A program made the translations under genes and the position numbers. From the NCBI GenBank assembly GCA_035626155.1, contig DASPOF010000102.1, positions 1-29,337 on the forward strand: a DNA stretch of 29,337 nt. The letters are read 5' to 3'. Origin of the DNA: DASPOF01 sp035626155. Lineage in GTDB: Bacteria > Desulfobacterota > Binatia > Binatales > Binataceae. The notes below the pieces were generated by a model, which saw only the letters and a list, made by a program, of their open reading frames with translations, made no database searches and was not told where the DNA came from. Positions 1-7,803 of the stretch are shown here, one piece after another; the first letter of the stretch is position 1, and every line of letters starts with the position of its first letter.

Positions 1-1915
1 TCTCGGGCGATTCGATCTCCACCGGATGCCAACCGTCGCCGTCAACGGCGAATATCCGCTCCTCGCCACTCCGCCACCACCGCACTGGAATCTCAACGAA
101 AAACTCCTGCTCTTCGGATTGATGGCCTCCAGCCGTTGTCACTTCAACTATGGCCTGGAAAGTTATCGGAACCTCAAAATGCTCCTGATTACCCGGGTCG
201 GCATTCATGACTTCTAGCTTCCGGTACCGGTCGATGCCGGTCTTCTTCCAGAAGATCAGACGCTCGGCGTTGTCCTCGCCGGCATGAGCCGTGACGACGA
301 ACGGAGCCTCGTCTATGGGAGCGGGGGCAGGAAGAATCGGCACCAGATATTTCAGCGAGAGCGGGTACTCGCGGTCGGGATCTCGAATCGTGGCAATGAG
401 TTCTTCCTTACTGTAGCGGCGGGTGTCCGGCTCCGAACGCTGCGCTTCGGCCAGCTGCTCGCGCTTTAGTTCGGCGCGAGCGGCCCGTCCTGGCAAGCCT
501 CCAAGGTTCTGAAGGGCGCCCGCGGCCGTGGATCTTACCGTGTTGCTCTTGTCCTTCAGCGCAAGCATTAACCCGTCCATCGCCTCGGGGGTGGGCGGCT
601 TGACGTCGGCAAGCGCGCCAACGGCCGCTTGCCGCGAGTCGAGGTCGAGGCTGCCCTTCCTGAGCGCGAGCGTCAGCGCGCGCACTGCCGCAGGAGCGAC
701 CGGCCTTATCGCCGCGAGCGTCTGAACCGCGTCTTCGCGCACCTTAAGGTCCGGGCTTTTTGAAGCGGTCACCAAAGCTGGTATGGCAGGACTCCCGAGC
801 TTCGTAAGAGCGTCGGCCGCCGACCAAGGTTTGCCGAGAGTCGCAATCAGAGTTGGAATCGTCTGCGGACAAACTGGCGATATCTCTACTATCGCGTTGG
901 CAGTCCCTACGCGGACTTCATTTATCGAGTTTGTCGCGTCGGTAACCCATCCGCGGGCTAGATCGTTCTTGTTACCCACGATCGCTTGCGCCAATGGCGC
1001 GCACGCATCAGTGCCACCGATCTTCGCCAGCGCGTGCGCCGCGTTCACACAGATGAGCCAGTCGCGGTTGCCGGCCAGGATGCGTTCCAGAGCCGGGATG
1101 GCACTTTTCGCGTTGCTGCCCATGTTCTGCAGCGCTCCAATTACTTCGAAGTTGGCACCGCGATCCAACATTTGCCCAAGAATCGGAGCGGCCCGCGTGT
1201 CACTGGGGTCCGCATAGGCGAGCGCGAACGCGGCGTGATCGCGAACTTCCGAGTTGGGGTCGCTTAACAACTTGACTAACTGGGGTGCTGCGGGGGCAAG
1301 ATCCGCGGGCTTTGAGTACCTGACGCCCACGGCATTGCCGGGCATGTGTCCCATGTGAGCCAGGGTATCAGCGGCGCCGGCACGTGCGCGCGGGTCCTCG
1401 TCCGTCAGCGCTTTTACCAAGAGAGGCACCACGGGTGGGCCGGCCTTCGCAAGCTGGGACGGCACGGCACTCCGGATATCGCTAAAGTCGCTCTTGAAAA
1501 GACCGACTAGAACCGGCCACGCGCCTGGTTCTGAAAAAGCCATCCGGCCCAGCGTCCAGACCGCCTGCTTGTTCCCGGTGTTGGCCAGCGCGGCCAGCGG
1601 TGTTATTGCCCGCGGTCCCGCTTCACTGAGAGCTTTAATGGCGTACTGAGCTTCGTTGTAAGGTGCCGTTCTCAGCATTTCCACCAGAGCCTCAATTGCT
1701 TCAGGCGGGAGCGGCTTTATCTTGTCGAATTCACGGGCCGCGTGTACCCGCTTCTGCGAATCAAGGCTTTTCAGTTGTTGTATGAGCTGGGAAACGTCAG
1801 GTGGAGATTGGGAGCCTGGCTTGCCGTTCTGCGCCCATGCCGCGCCGGCTGCGATCGTCGCAATCACCATCGCCACGATGAAGATGCGGCCGGCCAAAAC
1901 AAAGTATCGAATCAT
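1..1915 (-). CDS. Exported HEAT-repeat protein, partial (C-terminus beyond window)
   Basis: The frame is open from an ATG at 1915 to the window edge, giving 638 residues without a stop. The N-terminus is a Sec-type signal peptide: hydrophobic run IFIVAMVIATIAAGAAWA, with likely cleavage after AWA before QNGK. From about residue 35 to 490 there are repeated alpha-helical units of HEAT/PBS-lyase style, for example SDPNSEVRDHAAFALAYA and DEDPRARAGAADTLAHMG, spaced about 35-40 residues apart. The last ~130 residues change character to a beta-rich, non-repeat domain (FEVPITFQAIVEVTTAGG) that runs off the window. A GGGAG/GGAAG run lies 8-14 nt before the ATG. HEAT solenoids usually scaffold protein-protein contacts; here that would be in the periplasm or outside the cell. 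No catalytic motif is visible and the specific role is unknown. Confidence 0.85.
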   Translation of the reverse strand, partial: MIRYFVLAGRIFIVAMVIATIAAGAAWAQNGKPGSQSPPDVSQLIQQLKSLDSQKRVHAAREFDKIKPLPPEAIEALVEMLRTAPYNEAQYAIKALSEAGPRAITPLAALANTGNKQAVWTLGRMAFSEPGAWPVLVGLFKSDFSDIRSAVPSQLAKAGPPVVPLLVKALTDEDPRARAGAADTLAHMGHMPGNAVGVRYSKPADLAPAAPQLVKLLSDPNSEVRDHAAFALAYADPSDTRAAPILGQMLDRGANFEVIGALQNMGSNAKSAIPALERILAGNRDWLICVNAAHALAKIGGTDACAPLAQAIVGNKNDLARGWVTDATNSINEVRVGTANAIVEISPVCPQTIPTLIATLGKPWSAADALTKLGSPAIPALVTASKSPDLKVREDAVQTLAAIRPVAPAAVRALTLALRKGSLDLDSRQAAVGALADVKPPTPEAMDGLMLALKDKSNTVRSTAAGALQNLGGLPGRAARAELKREQLAEAQRSEPDTRRYSKEELIATIRDPDREYPLSLKYLVPILPAPAPIDEAPFVVTAHAGEDNAERLIFWKKTGIDRYRKLEVMNADPGNQEHFEVPITFQAIVEVTTAGGHQSEEQEFFVEIPVRWWRSGEERIFAVDGDGWHPVEIESPE

Positions 1916-2574
1916 CGCTTCCGCTCCCACAAACCGATACGGGCACGACGGGTTCAGGTTACAATAGCGGATCGTCGGATTCATCGCCCCCCTAGGCAGT
2001 CGTCCCAATCCATTCTCGATCACGTTCTGATGGCGGATCGAAAAGGTCGTCCGATCCGATCGCTGGAAGTGGTCTCCCAAGAGAGCCTTGGGACGACGCC
2101 CTGAGAATCGGAAGTAATTGGCCTCCGTGAAGAGGCCAAAGCTCCCTTGGGTCATTCTGCGTGAAGAAGAAGAGGCTGATCGCGACAACGTGTTTTCGCC
2201 TGGCGTTGATAGCTCGTGAACGCGATCGTCCTCTGGCCCTATGTCCACGCAAGGCCTGCCGAACTTGCGGTAATGGAGCGCGTGCGAGCCGGTGCAACGC
2301 GTTCGAAAACCGCCCCGGTCGGCTGGCCTCCAGCCCGTGCCGTCGGAGCGAACTGACTCCTACGGCTATCGTTTGAGATTCCGGCGGTGTATGACTCGTC
2401 CGGGTGTTCTGAAGCAATCTCCGATGGCTGTCGTCACGACGCTCCAAAAGTGGTGCGAGAATTCAAATCCGGCTTACTCTACACCGGACCCTCGATTCCC
2501 TCGGAGTTTTCGCGGCCGCGATGTGTTGCGATCTGACGCAACAGGGACTTTGATCTGACCTGGGCGACCCGGCA
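1916..2574. other. Divergent intergenic region, no convincing gene
   Basis: This 659-bp gap separates the leftward HEAT gene from the rightward hydrolase gene. Short open frames exist on both strands, the longest being 151 codons on the minus strand (1992-2447). Their residue composition is Arg/Pro/Ser-rich and matches no family I recognise, so I did not call them. The gap must hold promoters for both flanking genes, but I see no clear sigma-70 pair. Its visible structure is two strong hairpins at 2075-2139. Confidence 0.5.
2075..2139. other. Two consecutive stem-loops in the divergent gap
   Basis: The first hairpin has a perfect 7-bp stem, TCCCAAG (2075-2081) with CTTGGGA (2087-2093), and a 5-nt loop. 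The second has a perfect 8-bp stem, TTGGCCTC (2118-2125) with GAGGCCAA (2132-2139), and a 6-nt loop. Neither is followed by a T-run, so neither looks like an intrinsic terminator. Both lie about 440-500 nt before the hydrolase start and about 160-220 nt before the HEAT start. They could be part of a structured leader, a repeat relic, or protein-binding sites. Confidence 0.45.
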
Positions 2575-3525
2575 GTGGCACAGGAAAAGATCGCGCTAGA
2601 GCAAGCGGACCGCGTCGAAATCACCACCGTTCTCGACAACACCGTGGACCTGCTGCTGCCTTCGAGCGAGGTGGCGAAGCGGTATCAATCGAGAGCGAAG
2701 CTCGGCGAAAAATGGCTGATTGCCGAGCACGGCTTTTCCGCGGTGGTCAATGTCTTCAGTAACAGTGGCGCCGAATCGCTATTGTTCGATACCGGATTGA
2801 GCCGCGACGGGATGATGCACAATCTCGAGGTGCTCGGGATCAAACCGCGCGAGTTCCGCGCTGTCGTGCTCAGTCACGGCCACGCGGACCATACCAACGG
2901 CCTGAGCGCGCTGCTGGGCCACCTCGGCGGACGCAGGATCCCGCTCGTGATGCATCCCGACGCGATGCTGGCGCGCAAGGTGATAACGCCCGATGGGCGC
3001 GAAGCGATCCTCCCGCCGCCCGACAAACGCGCGCTCGAGCATCCGCGAGTCCAACTCGTCGCGGAGCGCGGACCGTCCTCCCTGCTCGGCGGCCTCGTCC
3101 TCATCACGGGACAGATCCCGCGCATCACCGAGTTCGAACAGGGCTTTCCGATCCATTGGGCCAAGGTCGGCGGCAAATGGCAGCCCGACCCGCTCATCCA
3201 GGATGACCAGGCCGCGGTTGTGAACGTCCGCGACAAGGGACTGGTCGTGCTGACTGGATGTGGACATGCCGGCCTCATCAACACGATCCATTATGCGCGC
3301 GAACTCACCGGCGTCTCGCGAGTGCATGCGATAATTGGCGGCTTCCACCTGTCGGGGCCGATGTTTGAGCCGCGGATCGAGCCCACGATAAGGGCACTTT
3401 GGGAATTTGCCCCGGATATCATCGTGGCCGCGCATTGCACAGGCTGGCGTGCGACGCACGCGATCGCGCGAGAATTTCCCGACGCGTTCATTCAGAATAG
3501 CGCCGGGACGCGTTTCGTCATCTGA
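2575..3525 (+). CDS. Metallo-beta-lactamase-fold hydrolase, COG1237-like
   Basis: A 316-residue protein of the metallo-beta-lactamase superfamily. The metal-binding signature SHGHADHTNG gives H101, H103, D105 and H106. Further likely ligands are the His in LTGCGHAGL and the His in AAHCTGW near the C-terminus. The GCGHAG block and the C-terminal IIGGFHLSG segment are typical of the COG1237 subgroup. That subgroup is often annotated as dihydropterin-methyl-(ribofuranosyl)aminobenzene 5'-phosphate synthase, a methanopterin-pathway name that is frequently over-applied. There is no signal peptide, so it is cytoplasmic. The start is a GTG at 2575 with only a weak upstream purine run, so it could move slightly. 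It stands alone, with no pterin-pathway genes nearby. The fold is certain; the substrate is not. Confidence 0.85.
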   Translation: MAQEKIALEQADRVEITTVLDNTVDLLLPSSEVAKRYQSRAKLGEKWLIAEHGFSAVVNVFSNSGAESLLFDTGLSRDGMMHNLEVLGIKPREFRAVVLSHGHADHTNGLSALLGHLGGRRIPLVMHPDAMLARKVITPDGREAILPPPDKRALEHPRVQLVAERGPSSLLGGLVLITGQIPRITEFEQGFPIHWAKVGGKWQPDPLIQDDQAAVVNVRDKGLVVLTGCGHAGLINTIHYARELTGVSRVHAIIGGFHLSGPMFEPRIEPTIRALWEFAPDIIVAAHCTGWRATHAIAREFPDAFIQNSAGTRFVI

Positions 3526-3666
3526 GCCGCGGCTCATCCAAATCGAGCCCTCCGACCTGTTTCCCCCACGCAACAAGCGATTGTCTGCGTTGCGCAATTG
3601 CCACTGATTTGTCACTGAACCGCGCAGGCTTCCAAAACTTCCATTAACTTTGTTTACGAAATGCTT

Positions 3667-3682
3667 TGGCACGATTAGTGCC
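3667..3682 (+). promoter_or_regulatory. Candidate sigma-54 (-24/-12) promoter upstream of tadE
   Basis: The sequence TTGGCACGATTAGTGCC carries an exact -24 block TGGCACG. GG at 3668-3669 and GC at 3680-3681 are separated by the invariant 10 nt. The -12 block is GTGCC instead of TTGCA, so the match is good but imperfect. It sits about 120 bp before the tadE start in a gap with no other gene. GGCAC and GTGCC also form a 5-bp inverted repeat, so an operator or hairpin is the alternative reading. No sigma-54 activator gene lies in the window. Confidence 0.4.
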
Positions 3683-3799
3683 CCTCATTCCTTCCGGCGA
3701 AATCTTCGCTGTGAGGTGACAACTAACCTTGGCGAGTGCGGGGCAGGCGGAAAACCGCTCGAATCGCGGTAAGCGGTCGGGCAGAGAGGGGAGTAGGGC

Positions 3800-4291
3800 G
3801 TGAACAAGTTCGGAGCGAAGCCGCGGCCCGGCGGGACGGGAGCGCGCCGCCTTTTTTGCGGCGGCGCCGGCCAGGCGGCCGTCGAGTTTGCGATCGCCGT
3901 CCCTCTGATGCTCACCATCCTTCTCGCCGTGGTGGTGATGGGCATTGCCTTCAATAACTATCTCGCCCTGACCTTCGCCACGGACACCGGTACGCAGGTC
4001 CTATCGATCAGCCGTGGGCAAACCACGGACCCGTGCGCGACGACCAGCGCGGCCGTTTACGGGGCAGCGCCGCAACTTACGCAATCGAACCTCAAGTTCA
4101 CGATCGTGCTCAACTCAACCACGGTCGCGAACAACGTAGCCAGCCCGTCGTGCAGTGGAAGCCAACAATATCTGGTGCAAGCCAGCAACGCCCAGGTCAC
4201 AGTTACCTATCCGTGCAACCTCAAAATTTTAGGATTCAATCCCGTTCCAACCTGCGTGCTCACGGCGCAAACGGCGGTGCTTATCCAATGA
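3800..4291 (+). CDS. TadE-like pseudopilin
   Basis: A 163-residue TadE-family protein. Near the N-terminus, GQAAVEFAIAVPLMLTI (residues 24-40) shows the TadE signature: Gly and a Glu (E29) leading into a hydrophobic helix that anchors the protein and joins pilus assembly. The rest is a Thr/Ser/Asn-rich extracytoplasmic domain with several Cys (C64, one near 114 and others in the C-terminal third) that could form disulfides. The start is GTG 3800 behind GAGAGGGGAG. Its TGA overlaps the tadG ATG by 4 nt (ATGA), so the two are probably translationally coupled. TadE proteins are minor pseudopilins of tight-adherence (Flp) pili. No tadA/B/C, rcpA or flp gene is in the window, so the machinery must be elsewhere or absent. 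Confidence 0.8.
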   Translation: MNKFGAKPRPGGTGARRLFCGGAGQAAVEFAIAVPLMLTILLAVVVMGIAFNNYLALTFATDTGTQVLSISRGQTTDPCATTSAAVYGAAPQLTQSNLKFTIVLNSTTVANNVASPSCSGSQQYLVQASNAQVTVTYPCNLKILGFNPVPTCVLTAQTAVLIQ

Positions 4292-5703
4292 TGAAACTGA
4301 AAACCGGATTTGTTCACTCGATCGTTCGATGGATGCGTGGGAGGTCGCGCGGCCAGGCCATGGTGGCAATGCTCGGCGCGGTAGTCGGCCTCCTTGCAGT
4401 GGCCGGGCTGGCTGTCGACATGGGCCATGTTTATTACGCCTATCAGCAACTCCTGGCCTCAACTCAAATATCGGCCCTGGCGGGAGCCGAGGTTCTAATG
4501 ACTGGGACCGCAACCAGCGCGATATCGGAGGCGACTACCTATAGCGCTGTGAGCGGGGATAAGAACGCAATTTCCGGCCTGAGCAACGTTACGATGGTGA
4601 GCGGATATCCCAAGGTGAAGTGCCTGTCGAGCATCGGGACCATCTGCACTGCCTATCCGTCCGGCGATAACGCCATTGCAGTGTCTCAAACTGCCAGCGT
4701 GCCGACGATATTCCTGGGCGCGATCGGCATCAAATCGATTCCAATCACCGTGACTGCGACCGCGGCCGCCGCGGGCGGAGCCGGCGGTCCGTACAACGTG
4801 GCGATCATCCTCGATACAACGGCATCGATGAACAATACCGACAGCGACAGCCAGTGCAATAGTTCAAGACTGGCTTGCGCGGAGGCCGGCATCCAGACCC
4901 TCCTGCAAACGCTCTCGCCCTGCGCGGCAGGACTGACAAGCTGCGGGACGGCCTCAACGGAAACGATTACCTCGGGCGCCAACGTCCCGAACCCGGTGGA
5001 TGAGGTCGGCCTTTATGTTTTCCCGGGGCTGACATCGTCATCGTATGTAACCGATGACTACGTTTGCCCGACATCAAACCCCCCGACTACCCATTACAAT
5101 AGTTCGCCGGTGTACCAGATCATTCCGTTCTCGAGTAACTACCGTACTTCCGACTCGGCTACCACGCTGAACTCGAGTGCCGATCTCGTGATCGCGGTTG
5201 GCGGAGGAAGCTGCAGCGGCATGAAGGCTCCGGGCGGACAGGGAACCTTCTACGCGGGCGTAATCGATGCGGCGCAGGCGGCGCTGGTCGCCAATGCAAG
5301 GACGAATACGAAGAACGTGATGATTATCCTGAGCGACGGCGATGCAAATGCCAGTGCAAGCCAGATGTCGAATACGAATTCGCCGTACCCGCAGACTCAG
5401 CAATGCCACCAGGCGATCACGGAGGCCCAAAAGGCGGCGACAGCGGGAACCATTGTTTATTCGGTCGCTTACGGTGCGACGTCCTCGGGATGCTCGACTG
5501 ACACCAGCCCGACTATCACTCCGTGCCAGACGATGGAGCAGATCGCATCCTCCTCGCAGAACTTCTTCTCTGACTATACGGCGACCGGGGGCAGCAGTTC
5601 ATGCGTCTCAGCCGCCCGGCCGACCAGCAACTTGAACCAGATCTTCCAGCAGATCGGACAGAGTCTCACCGTCGCCCGGTTGATACCCAATAGCGCGACG
5701 TAA
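4288..5703 (+). CDS. TadG-like membrane-anchored VWA protein
   Basis: A 471-residue protein when started at ATG 4288, which overlaps the tadE stop. The frame stays open further upstream inside tadE, but the ATGA overlap makes 4288 (or 4291) the natural start. Residues 20-45 (GRSRGQAMVAMLGAVVGLLA) form the Tad-type N-terminal segment with one membrane helix, followed by DMGHVYYAYQQLLAS, typical of TadG/Flp-associated proteins. A von Willebrand A domain starts near residue 168. Its MIDAS motif is DTTAS (D176 to S180), and a second strand reads NVMIILSDGDANAS. Numerous Cys in the VWA part suggest an oxidised, extracytoplasmic location. Together with TadE it probably acts in surface adhesion or Tad pilus assembly. 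Confidence 0.82.
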   Translation: MMKLKTGFVHSIVRWMRGRSRGQAMVAMLGAVVGLLAVAGLAVDMGHVYYAYQQLLASTQISALAGAEVLMTGTATSAISEATTYSAVSGDKNAISGLSNVTMVSGYPKVKCLSSIGTICTAYPSGDNAIAVSQTASVPTIFLGAIGIKSIPITVTATAAAAGGAGGPYNVAIILDTTASMNNTDSDSQCNSSRLACAEAGIQTLLQTLSPCAAGLTSCGTASTETITSGANVPNPVDEVGLYVFPGLTSSSYVTDDYVCPTSNPPTTHYNSSPVYQIIPFSSNYRTSDSATTLNSSADLVIAVGGGSCSGMKAPGGQGTFYAGVIDAAQAALVANARTNTKNVMIILSDGDANASASQMSNTNSPYPQTQQCHQAITEAQKAATAGTIVYSVAYGATSSGCSTDTSPTITPCQTMEQIASSSQNFFSDYTATGGSSSCVSAARPTSNLNQIFQQIGQSLTVARLIPNSAT

Positions 5704-5720
5704 TCGCCGAAGCGAGATCG

Positions 5721-5766
5721 AGGGCGAGCGGGCCGTGATTTATCACGAGCCTGCCCGCCCTTTCTT
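5721..5766 (+). terminator. Intrinsic terminator after tadG
   Basis: A long hairpin begins 17 nt past the tadG stop. The outer stem AGGGCG pairs with CGCCCT and the inner stem CGTGAT with ATCACG around a TT apex; there is one mismatch and one bulged A. The downstream arm runs into TTTCTT. The hairpin is also the first stem of repeat copy A, so the repeat appears to double as the tadG terminator. Confidence 0.65.
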
Positions 5767-5884
5767 GTTTCTCCCCGAAGAGGCCGCGGGAGAAGTCAGA
5801 GCAAAGCGCCCGTCTTTCGCTCAGGAGGTTGAGGCCGCGGCGCGGTCAAAGAGCGATGATCGCGCCGTTATCGACATCCTGCTA
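5726..5884 (+). repeat. 159-bp composite hairpin element, copy A (divergent copy)
   Basis: This copy shares its layout with 14308-14466 (same orientation) and 22180-22338 (inverted). Hairpin 1 holds the core GTGAT-TT-ATCAC flanked by GC arms. Hairpin 2 is built on TCTCCCCG and CGGGAGAAG. The third segment opens with CAGGAGGTTGAG, contains a nested GGCGCG/CGCGCC stem, and closes with CATCCTGCTA (5875-5884). The closing decamer is identical in all three copies. Copy A has more substitutions than the other two but, with boundaries set by alignment, the same length. A 63-codon open frame inside it (5735-5926) is not considered a gene. Confidence 0.7.
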
Positions 5885-5998
5885 GGATTTCTTCGCGGGC
5901 CGGACGCGGGGATGCGAGCGGCTTGATGGGATCCCGGCCGATGCCTGTTTGCGATGGAGATCATCCCCGATGAGAGGCAGGTGCGAAAGGCGCATCGA

Positions 5999-6412
5999 AT
6001 GAGAAAAGGAACTCTCGCGCTGATCGGATTGTTGCTAATCGTTGCTGCGGCGAGTGCACGGGCCGACGAGGTTGCCGAGGGGCGCGCGATTTACATTCAG
6101 TACTGCGCGTCCTGCCACGGCGTATCGGGCGCGGGTGATGGTCCGCTGGCTCGATTGCTCACCACGCCGCCCACCAATTTGCGCCGGCTCTCCGAGCGCT
6201 ACGGCAACCCGCTGCCCGAGGAGAAGATCGCTCCATTCATCGATGGCCGTGCGGACGTAAAGGCCCATGGCCCGCGCGACATGCCGGTGTGGGGCAGGCG
6301 TTTCAATTCGGGGGCGCAAGGAGACGAGCAGGCGGGCAAGGACCTGATCGCCAAATTGGTCGTCTATTTGCAGTCGATACAGACCGGCCCGCGCAGCGCA
6401 TCCAGAGACTGA
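5999..6412 (+). CDS. Exported monoheme c-type cytochrome
   Basis: A 137-residue class I cytochrome c when started at ATG 5999. That start has AAAGG about 8 nt upstream and leads directly into a signal peptide (LALIGLLLIVAAASARA). An upstream in-frame ATG at 5954 has no ribosome site and would bury the signal. The heme site is CASCH (C36, C39, H40), and the sixth ligand is probably M95 in the typical DMPVWG block. After cleavage the protein is periplasmic, or anchored by an uncleaved helix, and would shuttle single electrons. It stands alone between two repeat-rich gaps, so its redox partner cannot be inferred from context. Confidence 0.88.
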   Translation: MRKGTLALIGLLLIVAAASARADEVAEGRAIYIQYCASCHGVSGAGDGPLARLLTTPPTNLRRLSERYGNPLPEEKIAPFIDGRADVKAHGPRDMPVWGRRFNSGAQGDEQAGKDLIAKLVVYLQSIQTGPRSASRD

Positions 6413-6425
6413 CTCGCATCGCGAT

Positions 6426-6499
6426 CTGACGGCTCTAACTCCTCACCTCCTCTCTTACTCCTCTTCCGGAACGGGAGAGGGAAGGGTGAGGGTCGTCAG
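6426..6499. repeat. 74-nt imperfect hairpin after the cytochrome gene
   Basis: Nested complementary blocks run inward from both ends. CTGACG (6426) pairs with CGTCAG (6494-6499), CCTCAC with GTGAGG, CTCTC with GAGAG, and CCG with CGG around a short GAA apex. It begins 13 nt after the cytochrome stop and may act as a transcript-end structure. The CCTCTC/GAGAGG arms resemble widespread proteobacterial intergenic palindromes. Confidence 0.5.
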
Positions 6500-6580
6500 C
6501 GTCGCGCGATCGTCCTCGAGCGCGCGACATTAGATTCTGATCGCAGGTCAACGGGGACCATAGGGAATCTCGGATCCGGG

Positions 6581-6614
6581 ATTCCTCGCGCGCGCCAGAC
6601 ACGCGCGCGGGAAT
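6581..6614. repeat. REP-like palindrome (ATTCC-CGCGCGCG family)
   Basis: ATTCC and CGCGCGCG (6587-6594) pair with CGCGCGCG (6602-6609) and GGAAT (6610-6614). The stem is 13 bp with one bulged T and the loop is 7 nt. The neighbouring sequence CGGATCCGGG recurs, inverted, beside the related hairpin at 22801-22825. The two are therefore members of one dispersed family. Confidence 0.55.
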
Positions 6615-6807
6615 GACAGCAAAACAGCAGGCACGCGCGGGGATGACGTAAGACACGATGCGCGGGTGCGCCGGGCCTACGTATCACCCGCCGGCCCCGC
6701 GAATCGTCGGCTTGTTCCCCGATCACCCATCGATTAACTTTGCCGTTACGGACGGCGCGCGCCTGAGCGGAACGCGCTCCTCCTAAGCTCTTGCGAGAGG
6801 TTGCCCT

Positions 6808-7734
6808 TTGGCAGCGACGAATTTACGCACGGACAAAATCTGGATGGACGGCGCGCTGGTGCCCTACGACGAGGCCAAGGTGCACGTCCTCACGCACAGC
6901 CTCCATTACGGGCTTGCAGTGTTCGAGGGGATGCGGCTGTACAAGTGCGATGACGGCCGGTCGGCGATCTTCCGCGCCCAGGAGCACATCCGCCGCCTGC
7001 TCGACTCCGCGCATATCCTCGAGATGCCGGTGCCGTACAGCTCGGAGGAATTGCTCAAGGCGTGCGCCGACGTGGTCCGCGCCAACAAGCTTGCCGAGTG
7101 TTACCTCAGGCCGATCGCGTTTTATGGCGAGGGCGAGATGGGCCTGGCGGCGCGCGGCAACAAAACTCGCGTCGCGATCGCGGCATGGCCGTGGGGCGCA
7201 TACCTCGGGCCCGAAAGCGCGGCCAAGGGAGTTCGGCTGAGAACCTCGTCGTTCGTGCGATTTCATCACAATTCGCTGATGCCCGCGGCGAAAGCGTCGG
7301 GCCATTACGTGAACTCGATTCTCGCCGCCTACGAAGCACGCCGGGGCGGCTACGACGAGGCGCTCCTGCTCGATACGGAGGGCTTTGTCGCGGAGGGGAG
7401 CGGCGAGAACGTGTTCGTCATCCGCGACGGGATCGTGCGCACGCCGCCGCTCGCGAATATCCTGCACGGCATCACGCGCGATTGCGCGATAAAGATCCTG
7501 GCCGACATGAAGATCGCGGTCCGCGAGGAACCATTCACGCGCGACCTGATGTACATCGCCGATGAGGCCTTCATGACCGGCACCGCGGCCGAGGTCACGC
7601 CGGTGGTCGAGCTCGACGATCGCAGGATAGGTTCGGGCCAGCCCGGGCCGATTACCTATCGGGTCCAGGAGACCTTCCAAGCCGCGCTACGTGGACGGCA
7701 GGCACGCTATCGCGACTGGCTGTATTACGTCTGA
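6808..7734 (+). CDS. ilvE: Branched-chain amino acid aminotransferase
   Basis: A 308-residue fold-type IV PLP aminotransferase of normal length for the family. The N-terminus reads KIWMDGALVPYDEAKVHVLT, followed by HSLHYGLAVFEGMR, which is diagnostic for IlvE. The PLP-binding Lys is K162 in LMPAAKASGHYVNS. Further family blocks are EGSGENVFV, HGITRD and EAFMTGTAAEVTPV. It carries out reversible transfer of the amino group between Leu/Ile/Val and 2-oxoglutarate in the cytoplasm. The start is a TTG at 6808, supported by GAGAGG 7 nt upstream and by the family's usual N-terminus. No other ilv or leu gene is adjacent. Confidence 0.93.
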   Translation: MAATNLRTDKIWMDGALVPYDEAKVHVLTHSLHYGLAVFEGMRLYKCDDGRSAIFRAQEHIRRLLDSAHILEMPVPYSSEELLKACADVVRANKLAECYLRPIAFYGEGEMGLAARGNKTRVAIAAWPWGAYLGPESAAKGVRLRTSSFVRFHHNSLMPAAKASGHYVNSILAAYEARRGGYDEALLLDTEGFVAEGSGENVFVIRDGIVRTPPLANILHGITRDCAIKILADMKIAVREEPFTRDLMYIADEAFMTGTAAEVTPVVELDDRRIGSGQPGPITYRVQETFQAALRGRQARYRDWLYYV

Positions 7735-7803
7735 CGCGCGCCATCCGCGGAACTTTTTCACCGAGCCGCGCGTTGAATCTGCACCGGGGGCAGGAGTTGG
7801 TTT

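Larger units (their letters stand above)
6413..6807. other. Gene-free, repeat-rich gap
   Basis: This 395-bp interval between the cytochrome and aminotransferase genes has no credible coding frame. It holds a 74-nt imperfect hairpin (6426-6499), a dispersed palindrome (6581-6614) and, at its right end, the ribosome site GAGAGG for the TTG start of the aminotransferase. A promoter for that gene probably lies in 6700-6790, where TTAACTTTG and nearby AT-richer tracts occur, but I cannot place it precisely. Confidence 0.5.

Noticed and set aside
1992..2447. 151-codon minus-strand frame in the divergent gap
   Set aside because: No family resemblance, Arg-rich shadow-like composition, and it spans the two hairpins.
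2779..3672. 297-codon minus-strand frame
   Set aside because: Antisense to the metallo-hydrolase; no family pattern.
5735..5926. 63-codon frame after tadG
   Set aside because: It lies inside repeat copy A and shares the repeat-derived IYHEPA peptide; no ribosome site.
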